Assembly (NCBI GenBank): GCA_963712105.1
Contig: CAVQGR010000018.1
Coordinates: 1-64,000, forward strand
Length of the DNA stretch: 64,000 bases
Direction: 5' to 3'
DNA from: VBCG01 sp963712105
GTDB taxonomy: Bacteria; Pseudomonadota; Gammaproteobacteria; Burkholderiales; Casimicrobiaceae
This document shows positions 43,313 through 51,195 of the stretch, one piece after another. The notes beneath the pieces are model-generated. The model worked only from the letters and a program-made list of their open reading frames with translations. It was not told where the DNA came from and searched no databases. Within the stretch, counting starts at the first letter, position 1. Every line of letters begins with the position of its first letter. Position numbers and translations under genes: made by a program.

Positions 43313-45430
43313 CTAGTGGCCGGTGACCAGCACCGGCGCCGAGCGCCGGCCCAGGCGCGTCTCGCCGACCAGCGCCTGCACCAGTAGCAGCACGCTGAGC
43401 ATGAACACGATCAGCACCGACGAATAGGCGATGGCCAGAGGATACTCGCCGGCCTCGACGCGGCCGATGATGTAGACGGTGGCGAGGTTGTACTTGGCGG
43501 TGGCGAGGAAGATGACCGCCGAAACCGCGGTCATCGCGTGGGTGAAGCTGAACACCAGCGTGGCGAGGATCGCCGGGCGCAGCAGCGGCAGGATCACCCG
43601 GCGCAGCGTGCGCGTCGTCGACGCGCGCAGCGTCGACGAGGCCTCGTCCAGCGTCTGGTCGATCTGCGCCAGCGCGGCGACACCCGCGCGCACGCCCACC
43701 GGCATGTTGCGGAAGACGAAGCACAGCACCAGGATCGCCATGCCGCCGGTCAGCTCAAGCGGCGCCACGTTGAAGGCGACGATGTAGGACACGCCGATGA
43801 CCGTGCCGGGAATGGCGAAACTCACCATGGTCAGGAACTCGAACATCCGCCGCCCGGCGAAGCGATGCCGGGTGATGACGTAGGCCGCGAGCAGGCCGAC
43901 CACGGTGGTCAGCGGCGCGGCCACAGCGGCGACGGTGATGGTCGTGAACAGGCTGTCCCAGGCCGAGCCGACGAAGGTCAGCCCGCGCGAGAAGTCGATG
44001 CCGAAGCCCTGCGCGAAATGATGCAGCGTGACCGTCATGTCGCCGCGGCCGATGTCCTTGACGAAGCCCCCGGTGAGGATGATCACGTAGCAGACCAGGG
44101 TGAACACGATCCATGCTGCCGCGGTGCCGAAGCAGGCGAACCACAGCGGTCGCGGCAGCTTCGCCGGCATACCGCCGTCGCCCTTGCCGGTGACGGTGAC
44201 GTAGGAGAGCCGGCCGACCCAGCGCTGCTGCAGCCAGAAGGCGACCAGCGTCAGCCCGAGCAGCACCGCGGCCAGCGCGGCCGCACGACCCGGGTCGTGC
44301 TGCGCGCCGGCGACCGCGAAGAAGATCTTGGTCGAGAGCACTTCATAGTTGCCTGCAAGCACGATGGGGTTGGCAAAGTCGGCCAGGCTCTCGACGAAGC
44401 CCAGCAGGAAGGCATTGGCCAGCGCCGGCCGCAAGAGCGGCCAGGTGACGGTGCGGAACACCCGCCAGCGCGAAGCGCGCAGCGTCTGCGCGGCCTCCTC
44501 CAGCGCCGGGCTGATCGCGCCCAGCGCGCCGTGGAGAATCATGAACGCGATGGGCGAGAAGGTGAGCAGTTGCGCGATGGTGACGCCGGGCAGGCCGTAC
44601 AGCCAGCGCGAGCGCGGAATGCCGAACCAGGCGTCGAGCCAGCCGGTGACCAGACCCGTGCGGCCGAACAGCACCACCAGCGCCAGCGCGATCACGAACG
44701 GCGGCGTGACGATGGGCAGGATGGACATCAGCTTGGTGACACCGGCGTAGCGCTGGCCGCCGCGCTGCACGACCAGCGCGAGGATCAGTCCCAGCAGCGT
44801 CGAACCGGTGCCGACGACGGTTGCGAGCACGGCGGAATTGATCGCCACGCCGCAGTGCGAACCGCTCGCGAAGCAGGCGAGACCCCAGACGTCGGCGGTG
44901 AACAGCCGCTGCAGGGCCAGCGCCGGCGCGAAGTCTCCCTTGGCGTCGAACAGAGCCGCGGCCAGCACCTTGCCGACCGGAAAGAAGATGAAGATCGCCA
45001 GCAAGCCGGCGATCACCACGACGATGGCGGCAACGGTCGGGTCGCCCTTGAACGCGCCGCGGCGGGCGATGGCGCGGGCGAAGCAGACGGTCAGCGCCAG
45101 CAGCGCTAGGCCGGCGCCCAAGCCGAAGGACGTGCCCCTGGGTCCCGCCGCAAAGCCCGCGGCGAAGGTCCACAGCACGGCGGCGCCGGCGGCGACCGCG
45201 GTCCAGCGGTCGGCGCCGCGCCAGGCGAAGAACAGCGCCGCGACAGTCGCTGCGAGCAGCGGCCAGAGCGGCAACTCACCGCCGGCGGCACGCCAGAGCG
45301 CCGAGGTCGCGCCCTCGAGCGCCCAGGGCAGCGCGACCAGCACCGCCAGCGCAAGCGCGGCAACCACGGCCGTCGCGCGATCGCGCGCGGCCGGCACGAA
45401 GACAGCCGGCGCGAGCGCGGCGGTGGCCAT
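43313..45430 (-). CDS. Fused ABC transporter permease (FbpB/AfuB-like, two membrane domains)
   Basis: A 705-residue inner-membrane protein holding two BPD_transp_1 domains in one chain. The first carries the coupling motif EEAAQTLRASRWRVFRTVTWPLL and the second DEASSTLRASTTRTLRRVILPLL. A further hydrophobic N-terminal stretch of several helices precedes them. Fused permeases of this kind are normal in FbpB/AfuB-like systems, where a single chain forms the whole channel. It follows the binding-protein gene by 12 bases. Substrate specificity sits in the binding protein, which does not look like an iron binder. Confidence 0.9.
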   Translation of the reverse strand: MATAALAPAVFVPAARDRATAVVAALALAVLVALPWALEGATSALWRAAGGELPLWPLLAATVAALFFAWRGADRWTAVAAGAAVLWTFAAGFAAGPRGTSFGLGAGLALLALTVCFARAIARRGAFKGDPTVAAIVVVIAGLLAIFIFFPVGKVLAAALFDAKGDFAPALALQRLFTADVWGLACFASGSHCGVAINSAVLATVVGTGSTLLGLILALVVQRGGQRYAGVTKLMSILPIVTPPFVIALALVVLFGRTGLVTGWLDAWFGIPRSRWLYGLPGVTIAQLLTFSPIAFMILHGALGAISPALEEAAQTLRASRWRVFRTVTWPLLRPALANAFLLGFVESLADFANPIVLAGNYEVLSTKIFFAVAGAQHDPGRAAALAAVLLGLTLVAFWLQQRWVGRLSYVTVTGKGDGGMPAKLPRPLWFACFGTAAAWIVFTLVCYVIILTGGFVKDIGRGDMTVTLHHFAQGFGIDFSRGLTFVGSAWDSLFTTITVAAVAAPLTTVVGLLAAYVITRHRFAGRRMFEFLTMVSFAIPGTVIGVSYIVAFNVAPLELTGGMAILVLCFVFRNMPVGVRAGVAALAQIDQTLDEASSTLRASTTRTLRRVILPLLRPAILATLVFSFTHAMTAVSAVIFLATAKYNLATVYIIGRVEAGEYPLAIAYSSVLIVFMLSVLLLVQALVGETRLGRRSAPVLVTGH

Positions 45431-45442
45431 TGCGATTGGCGC

Positions 45443-46474
45443 TTACTTCGGCAGCGTGGACACCTCCGTATCCCACTTGGTCAGCAGGCGCTTGCGCTCC
45501 GCCGACGAGCCGTATTTGACGAAGTCGTAGTTGATGAGCTTGATATCGGCCAGCTTGGGCGCCTGCGCAGGCACCGGCGCCGCCTTGTTCGACGGCACCT
45601 GGTAGGAGACCTTGGCATTGGCGCCGACCGCCTGCGCTTCCGGAGTCAGCGCCCAGTCGTACCATTTCTTGGCATTTTCCATGTTCTTGGCGCCCTTGAT
45701 GATGCTCATGCTGCCGATCTCGTAGCCGGTGCCCTCGCAGGGCGAGACGATCGCCACCGGCGCGCCCGCGATCGCCTGCACGACGGCGTCGTGCTGGAAG
45801 GTGATGCCGACCAGGCTCTCGCCGGTGGCCGCGGCGCGCGCCGGCGCCGCGCCGGACTTGGTGTACTGGTTGATGTTCTTGTGCAGCGCCTTCAGGTAGT
45901 CGAAGGCCTTGTCCTCGCCCATCAGCTGGACCAGCGTCGCCAGCATCGTGTACGAGGTGCCCGACGAATTCGGGTTGGCGACCTGCACCTCGTCCTTGAA
46001 CGCCGGCTTGATGAGGTCGGACCAGCACTTGGGCGCCGGGATGTTCTTCTTCTTCAGCTGGTCGGTGTTGTAGCTGTAGCCCAGCGCGCCGGCGTAGATG
46101 CCGACCGTGCGGCCCTTCGACGCGTCGTACTGGCGCACCGCCCAGTCCTGCAGCTCGCCCATCTTCGGCGACTTGTACGGCTCGGTCAGGCCTTCCTCGG
46201 CCGCCTGCAGATGCGGATCGCCGGTGCCGCCCCACCAGATGTCGCCGCGCGGATTCGCCGCCTCGGCCTTGATCTGCGCGTAGAACTCGCCCGAGCTCTT
46301 GCGCGTCATCAGCACCTTGATGCCGGTCGCCTTCTCGAAGGCCGCCACCATCGGCCGACACCACTCCTCCTGTACCGTGCAATAGAGGACCAGCTCACCC
46401 TGCGCCGCCGCGGTCAGCGGCGTTGCCAGAACCAGCGCCGGCAACGCCGCGCGCAACCATTTGGTGATTCGCAT
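45443..46474 (-). CDS. Periplasmic substrate-binding protein (AfuA-like, type II)
   Basis: A 343-residue protein with a signal peptide (cleavage near TAAAQ-GEL) and the type II binding-protein fold of the FbpA/AfuA group. It lacks the adjacent tyrosine pair that binds ferric iron in FbpA; the corresponding stretch reads ITFQHDAVV. Ser60-Ser61-Gly62 and the NPNSSGTSY block could hold a phosphate. His228-Asp229 and Glu247 (SPCEGTGY) resemble the His, Asp and Glu reported to bind sugar in AfuA, which imports hexose phosphates. I therefore propose a phosphorylated sugar or inositol as ligand. That is inference, supported by phosphatase and iol genes around it. The start follows a GGAGGAG site. 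Confidence 0.85.
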   Translation of the reverse strand: MRITKWLRAALPALVLATPLTAAAQGELVLYCTVQEEWCRPMVAAFEKATGIKVLMTRKSSGEFYAQIKAEAANPRGDIWWGGTGDPHLQAAEEGLTEPYKSPKMGELQDWAVRQYDASKGRTVGIYAGALGYSYNTDQLKKKNIPAPKCWSDLIKPAFKDEVQVANPNSSGTSYTMLATLVQLMGEDKAFDYLKALHKNINQYTKSGAAPARAAATGESLVGITFQHDAVVQAIAGAPVAIVSPCEGTGYEIGSMSIIKGAKNMENAKKWYDWALTPEAQAVGANAKVSYQVPSNKAAPVPAQAPKLADIKLINYDFVKYGSSAERKRLLTKWDTEVSTLPK

Positions 46475-46488
46475 GTTGCTCTCCTCCT

Positions 46489-47253
46489 TCAGTGGTCGAT
46501 CGGAATGCCGACTACGGCGGCTAGCTTAGCGCATAGTGCGGCGTTGGTGGCTATCAATGGATTGCCGGCAGCCAACCCATCGCCGGCAAAGAAGTCGTTG
46601 ACCAAACCGCCCGCCTCGCGCACCAGCACGATGCCCGCCGCGCAGTCCCAGGCGTTGATATGCAGCTCGGCGTAGGCCTCGGCCCGGCCGGCGGCCACGT
46701 CGGCCAGGCCCAGCGCCCCGGAGCCCGCACGGCGGATGGCCGCACCGGACTCCAGCGCACGGGAAAGCAATGCCACGTAGTCGGCGGCCGGGCGGCGGGT
46801 CGACCAGCCGCACTCGATGGTCGCCGCGGTGATCTCCGCGCAGGGGCTGACCGTCATGCGCTCGCCGTCGCGCCAGGCGCCCTCGCCCCGCGCGGCGGCG
46901 TAGAGCCAGTCGAGGCTGGGGTCGTAAATGGCGCCCAATACCGGCACGCCGTCCTCGAGGTAGCCGATGGACACGCAGTAGCGCGGCAGGCCGCGGGCGT
47001 AGTTGGCCGTGCCGTCGATGGGGTCGATCAGCCATAAACGGCGGCCCGGGGTGCCGCCATCCTCCTCGCCGATCACCGCGTCCTGCGGGTAGCGGGCGGC
47101 GATGGCGGCGCGGATGTAACGCTCGACCTCGCCGTCCATGGCGGTCAGCACGTCGTGGCGGCCCTTGAGCGACGATGCGATGGTGCCAAAGCCGCGGTGG
47201 GCGATCTTGCCGGCGTCGCGGGCGAGTGCCCGGCAGAGGTCATAGCGGTCCAT
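46489..47253 (-). CDS. Inositol monophosphatase family protein (second copy)
   Basis: The 254-residue phosphatase has GEE (62-64), IDPIDGTANYARG (from residue 76) and INAWDCAAGIVLVREAGG, the full metal and substrate signature of the family. It is clearly different from the copy at 41.1-41.9 kb, so the two are not a recent duplication. It lies between the dehydrogenase gene and the transporter binding-protein gene (14-base gap). Two such enzymes flanking one transporter suggest two phosphate positions or two substrates. Confidence 0.88.
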   Translation of the reverse strand: MDRYDLCRALARDAGKIAHRGFGTIASSLKGRHDVLTAMDGEVERYIRAAIAARYPQDAVIGEEDGGTPGRRLWLIDPIDGTANYARGLPRYCVSIGYLEDGVPVLGAIYDPSLDWLYAAARGEGAWRDGERMTVSPCAEITAATIECGWSTRRPAADYVALLSRALESGAAIRRAGSGALGLADVAAGRAEAYAELHINAWDCAAGIVLVREAGGLVNDFFAGDGLAAGNPLIATNAALCAKLAAVVGIPIDH

Positions 47254-47307
47254 CGGGAGTCCTTGTGATTGAGCGCGTGTGAGCGGCGGAGTGTTCGACG
47301 CCGATTG

Positions 47308-48330
47308 CTAGAGATCGACGGCGCGGCGTTCGACCAGCGAGGTGCGCAGCGCGATGCCGATGCGCGTCGCCTCAGTGGCGTCGTGCAGCGTCAGTCCCGG
47401 CGGGCGGTCGAAGCGGACGCAGTCGATGAAGTGGATGGTCTCGCGCAGGAAAGCATCCTCGAAGCGTTCCCAGAAGGTCGGAGTGGTCTCGGTACGCACG
47501 CCGTGCGCGTCGGCGATCTCCACCTGGTTGAGGCGCCCCGCCCGGCCGACGGTCAGGCGGCCCGCCGTGCCGAAAATCTCGGTGGCGGTCTCGTGTCCAT
47601 GCGCCATGGTGCGCGACGCGTAGAAGCAGGCCATGCGGCCATCGGCGAATTCGCAGATGGCCACGCCGTTGTCGACGTCGCCGCATTCGGCCAGCCCCTC
47701 GTGGATGGCGATGGCGCCGGAGGCGAACACGCGTAGCGGCTTGGGCGCGCCCAGCAGCCAGCGCGCGAGATCGATGTCGTGCACGCTCATGTCGATGAAG
47801 ATGCCGCCAGACTTGGGCGCGAATTTCACGAAGAATCCGGACGGATCGTCCATGTCGCAGGTCTGCGAACGCACCAGGAAGGGCTTGCCGATCGCACCCT
47901 CGGCGATGCGCTGCTGCGCGTCCTGGTAGCTCGCGTCGAAGCGGCGCACGTAGCCAACCATCACCTTGAGCTTCGGATGGCGCGCGGCCTCCGCTTCTAC
48001 CGCCAGGCATTCAGCGAGATCCAGCGACAGCGGCTTTTCGCAGAACACATGCTTGCCGGCCTTGAGTCCGGCAATGACCTGCTCCGGATGCAGCGTGTTT
48101 GGCGTGACCAGGAAGACCGTGTCGATGTTCTTGTCCGCGAGCAGCGTCGCGTAGTCGTCGTACAGCGTCTTCACGCCCAGCGCCGAGCCGGCCCAGGCGC
48201 GTTCGTCCGCCGACGGGCTGCAGGCGGCGACCAGCTGCGCGCCAGGCACGCGCAGCGCGAGGTTCTCGGCGTGGCGCTTGCCCAGACGGCCGAGGCCGAC
48301 GATGCCGACACGCACGATCGGGGCCGTCAT
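47308..48330 (-). CDS. Gfo/Idh/MocA family dehydrogenase, likely inositol 2-dehydrogenase (second)
   Basis: A 340-residue NAD-dependent oxidoreductase with the Rossmann start VRVGIVGLGRLGKRHAEN, FCEKPLSLDL (catalytic Lys) and MSVHDIDLARWLLG (Asp/His pair). This is the inositol dehydrogenase arrangement. Within an iol locus, a second IolG-like enzyme often acts on another inositol isomer, such as scyllo- or D-chiro-inositol. The ATG at 48330 follows GGAAAG; the longer open frame upstream overlaps the next dehydrogenase gene and is not coding. Confidence 0.85.
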   Translation of the reverse strand: MTAPIVRVGIVGLGRLGKRHAENLALRVPGAQLVAACSPSADERAWAGSALGVKTLYDDYATLLADKNIDTVFLVTPNTLHPEQVIAGLKAGKHVFCEKPLSLDLAECLAVEAEAARHPKLKVMVGYVRRFDASYQDAQQRIAEGAIGKPFLVRSQTCDMDDPSGFFVKFAPKSGGIFIDMSVHDIDLARWLLGAPKPLRVFASGAIAIHEGLAECGDVDNGVAICEFADGRMACFYASRTMAHGHETATEIFGTAGRLTVGRAGRLNQVEIADAHGVRTETTPTFWERFEDAFLRETIHFIDCVRFDRPPGLTLHDATEATRIGIALRTSLVERRAVDL

Positions 48331-48394
48331 GATCTTTCCGCCGCGCCAGAGGTACCACAGGCCGTTCGCAGCATTGCATTCGCGCTTGCCATCA

Positions 48395-49378
48395 TCACAA
48401 CTCGACAATGCGCGATTCGCGCCAAGACAGCGTCGCGGCGTCGGCGAGTTCCAGCGCCTTGACGCCGTCGGCGATCGATGTGCGCACCGGCGTTCCCTTG
48501 GCCAGTGCGCCGAAGAAATGCGCCATTTCGTTGGCGTAGGCCATCCGGTAGCGTTCGAGGAAAAAGTGCTCGGGCTTGTCGCAGGACACGCTGGCCGCGG
48601 TCGACGCGGTGACTTCGGTCGGCCGATGGTTGCCCGCCTGAAGCATGCCGGCGCTGCCCAGCACCTCGAAGCGCTGGTCGTAGCCGTAGGCGGCGCGGCG
48701 GCTGGTGTTGATCTGGCAGAGGCGGCCATGCTTGGTGCGGATGGTGACTGCGGTAGAGTCGACGTCGCCGACGCTGCCCACGGCAGAATCGGTCAGTACG
48801 CTGCCCGTCGCGTGGACGGTGGCGGCCTCGTCGTCGAGGATCCAGCGAAAGATGTCGAAGTCGTGGATCAGCATGTCGCGGAAGATGCCGCCCGAGCGTT
48901 TCAGGTATTCGACAGGCGGCGCGCCCGGGTCGCGGCTGGTCACGATCAGCATTTCCGGCTCGCCGATCTCGCCGGCGACCAGCCGTGCCTTGGCGGCCGC
49001 GAACGTCGGATCGTAGCGGCGCTGGAAGCCGATCAGGCAGGTGACGCCCGCACGGGCCACCGCCTCGGCGCAAGTCCGCGCGCGCTCAACGGCGAGGTCC
49101 ACGGGCTTTTCGCAGAAGATCGCCTTGCCTGCCGCGGCCGCGCGCTGGATCAGCTCGGCATGCGTATCGGTCGACGACCCGATCACCACCGCGCCCACCG
49201 TCTTGTCGGCAAACACCGCTTCGGCAGCCGCCACCTGCGCGCCATGCTGCGTGGCCAGCGTGGTCGCTGCGGCGGCGTCGACGTCAACGACGTAACGCAA
49301 TCTGACGCCTGGCTGGCGAACCACGTTGCCGGCGTGGATCTTGCCGATCCTGCCGGCGCCGAAAAGGGCTACATCCAT
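48395..49378 (-). CDS. iolG: myo-Inositol 2-dehydrogenase IolG (Gfo/Idh/MocA family)
   Basis: The 327-residue enzyme opens with DVALFGAGRIGKIHAGN and has FCEKPVDL and FRDMLIHDFDIFRWIL, as in IolG. It oxidises myo-inositol to 2-keto-myo-inositol with NAD+, the first catabolic step. It is directly behind iolB (19-base gap) and before the second dehydrogenase gene. The ATG at 49378 follows GGAGAG; an earlier ATG five codons upstream is less well placed. Which of the two dehydrogenases handles myo-inositol is inferred from adjacency to iolB. Confidence 0.88.
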   Translation of the reverse strand: MDVALFGAGRIGKIHAGNVVRQPGVRLRYVVDVDAAAATTLATQHGAQVAAAEAVFADKTVGAVVIGSSTDTHAELIQRAAAAGKAIFCEKPVDLAVERARTCAEAVARAGVTCLIGFQRRYDPTFAAAKARLVAGEIGEPEMLIVTSRDPGAPPVEYLKRSGGIFRDMLIHDFDIFRWILDDEAATVHATGSVLTDSAVGSVGDVDSTAVTIRTKHGRLCQINTSRRAAYGYDQRFEVLGSAGMLQAGNHRPTEVTASTAASVSCDKPEHFFLERYRMAYANEMAHFFGALAKGTPVRTSIADGVKALELADAATLSWRESRIVEL

Positions 49379-49397
49379 GGTCTTGCTCTCCACTTGT

Positions 49398-50192
49398 TCA
49401 TTTGTGCAACATCCACTCGTGCGCAGGGTCGTTGCGGAAACACCATTCGCGCTTCGGTCCCGCCATCACGTTCAGGTAATACGATTGATAGCCGTAGGGC
49501 ACGACCACTGGGTGATAGCCTCGCGGCACCATCACCACGTCGTGGTTTTCCACCGCCATCGACTCGTCGAGCGAGCGGTCGTCGGTGTAGACGCGCTGGA
49601 AGGCGAAGCCCTGCGCCGGATCGAGGCGATGGTAGTAGGTCTCCTCCAGCGAGCTTTCCTCAGGGACGCTGTCGGTGTCGTGCTTGTGCGGCGGATAGCT
49701 CGACGAATGCCCGGCAGGCGTGCGTACCTCGACGACCAGCAGACTGTCGGCGGGCTCGGTCTGCGGCAGGATGTCGCATACGTAGCGGGTGTTGGCGCCG
49801 TCGCCGCGGATCGACAGGTGCATGTTGTTCGGGTCGAGCAGGCGGGCGGGTCGCTTGGTCGACGCCGGCGCGCGGGCGATGCCGATCTCCACGCTGGTAT
49901 GCGCTGTGACCGTCACCCGCTCGTCGCGCGACACGAATACCGCCCACGGCGATTCGTCTTCGAACACGCTGTCGCGCTTGCCGAACTCCGCAAACACCGC
50001 GTCGCTGGTCGCCACGCTGACGATGCCGCGCAGCACGACGATGCAGGCCTCGTCGCCGCCGGTTTCGAATTCATGATGCTCGCCGGCGTCGAGCCGATGC
50101 GCGGAAAAACCGACGTAATTCCAGCCGGCCGACTGCGGCGTAACGGTGACGATGTCGCGGCCCTCGCGGCGACCCTTGACCAGCAAACTCAT
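49398..50192 (-). CDS. iolB: 5-deoxy-glucuronate isomerase IolB
   Basis: The 264-residue protein matches IolB throughout, a bicupin with the metal-binding segment PPHKHDTDS and the second-cupin stretch VPRGYHPVVVPYGYQSYYLNVMAG. It converts 5-deoxyglucuronate to 2-deoxy-5-keto-D-gluconate, step four of the pathway. The start MSLLVKGRREG is the family start; the upstream frame belongs to another gene's shadow. A 103-base gap to iolE is the largest within the iol part. Confidence 0.92.
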   Translation of the reverse strand: MSLLVKGRREGRDIVTVTPQSAGWNYVGFSAHRLDAGEHHEFETGGDEACIVVLRGIVSVATSDAVFAEFGKRDSVFEDESPWAVFVSRDERVTVTAHTSVEIGIARAPASTKRPARLLDPNNMHLSIRGDGANTRYVCDILPQTEPADSLLVVEVRTPAGHSSSYPPHKHDTDSVPEESSLEETYYHRLDPAQGFAFQRVYTDDRSLDESMAVENHDVVMVPRGYHPVVVPYGYQSYYLNVMAGPKREWCFRNDPAHEWMLHK

Positions 50193-50295
50193 TGTTGGAC
50201 CCCCACGCTTGCTGCCGCGTTGGTCAACGCGGCTGCGGCGCTGCCCCCAGAGGGGGAGCAAACCGCGCCTTGGGACGGCCCGGCGGCGCGGTTGG

Positions 50296-51195
50296 TCATC
50301 GCTGATTCCGCTCCACGATCCTGCGCAGATGCCGGTAGCCCTTGTCGGCATAGGCATAGCTCGGTGCCACCACCGGATCCTGCTCGGCCTCGACCACCAG
50401 CCAGCCGTCGTAGTCGTTGGCGGCGAGCAATCCGAGAATGCGGTCGAAGTCGATGGCGCCGTCGCCGGGCACGGTGAAGGCGCCGTTGACCACCGACTCG
50501 AGGAAGCTCCAGTCGCGATTGCGCGCAAGGCGAACGACGTCCGGGCGCACATCCTTGCAATGAACGTGACACACCCGGCCGATGTGCTTGCCGAGCATGA
50601 CGACCGGGTCGCCGCCGGCAAAGCTCATGTGACCGCTGTCGAAAAGCAGTCCCACTTCCTTGCCGACCAGGCTCATCAGGCGGTCGACGTCGTCGGGAGT
50701 CTCGACATAGGCGCCCATGTGGTGATGGTAGGCAAGACGCACGCCCTGCCCGAGCGTGTGCTGCGCGAAGCGCGTCAGGCGGTCGGCGTAGGCGCACCAA
50801 TCCCGGTCGTGGAAGAAGCGCGGACGCTTGTACAGCGGCTGCGGCGCACCCTGAATGCTGTCGGCCACCTCACCGTAGACCATGACCTTCGCACCATTTT
50901 CGGCGAGCAGTTTCAGGTGCGGCCCGACCGCCGCGATCTCCTCGTCCACGCCCTGTCGCGCGAGGCGTCCCGAGTACCAGCCGGATACCAGTTCCAGCCC
51001 GTGCGCGCCAAGCACCGCGCGCAGCGCCTCCGACTCGCGCGGAAACTTGTTGCCGAGTTCGAAGCCGTCGTAACCGATGCGCTTGCCTTCTGCCAGCGCG
51101 ACCTCGAGCGGCGTTTCGCCTCCCAGCGACGGCAGGTCGTCGTTGCTCCAGGAGATGGGATTGATGCCAATCCTCGGCGCGAACTTCCTGCTCAT
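50296..51195 (-). CDS. iolE: 2-keto-myo-inositol dehydratase IolE (inosose dehydratase)
   Basis: A 299-residue TIM-barrel protein of the sugar isomerase/AP-endonuclease type. It opens with IGINPISWSNDDLPSLGG and has metal-ligand candidates in GYDGFELG, YHHHMGAYVE, LLFDSGHM and VVEAEQD. It dehydrates 2-keto-myo-inositol, step two. Its ATG overlaps the iolD stop codon (ATGA), so translation is coupled. Length is usual for the family. Confidence 0.92.
   Translation of the reverse strand: MSRKFAPRIGINPISWSNDDLPSLGGETPLEVALAEGKRIGYDGFELGNKFPRESEALRAVLGAHGLELVSGWYSGRLARQGVDEEIAAVGPHLKLLAENGAKVMVYGEVADSIQGAPQPLYKRPRFFHDRDWCAYADRLTRFAQHTLGQGVRLAYHHHMGAYVETPDDVDRLMSLVGKEVGLLFDSGHMSFAGGDPVVMLGKHIGRVCHVHCKDVRPDVVRLARNRDWSFLESVVNGAFTVPGDGAIDFDRILGLLAANDYDGWLVVEAEQDPVVAPSYAYADKGYRHLRRIVERNQR

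Noticed and set aside
42236..46474. Ferric iron ABC transporter
   Set aside because: The family label fits by overall similarity, but the iron-binding tyrosine pair is absent and the neighbours are inositol phosphatases and iol genes; I prefer a phosphorylated polyol importer.
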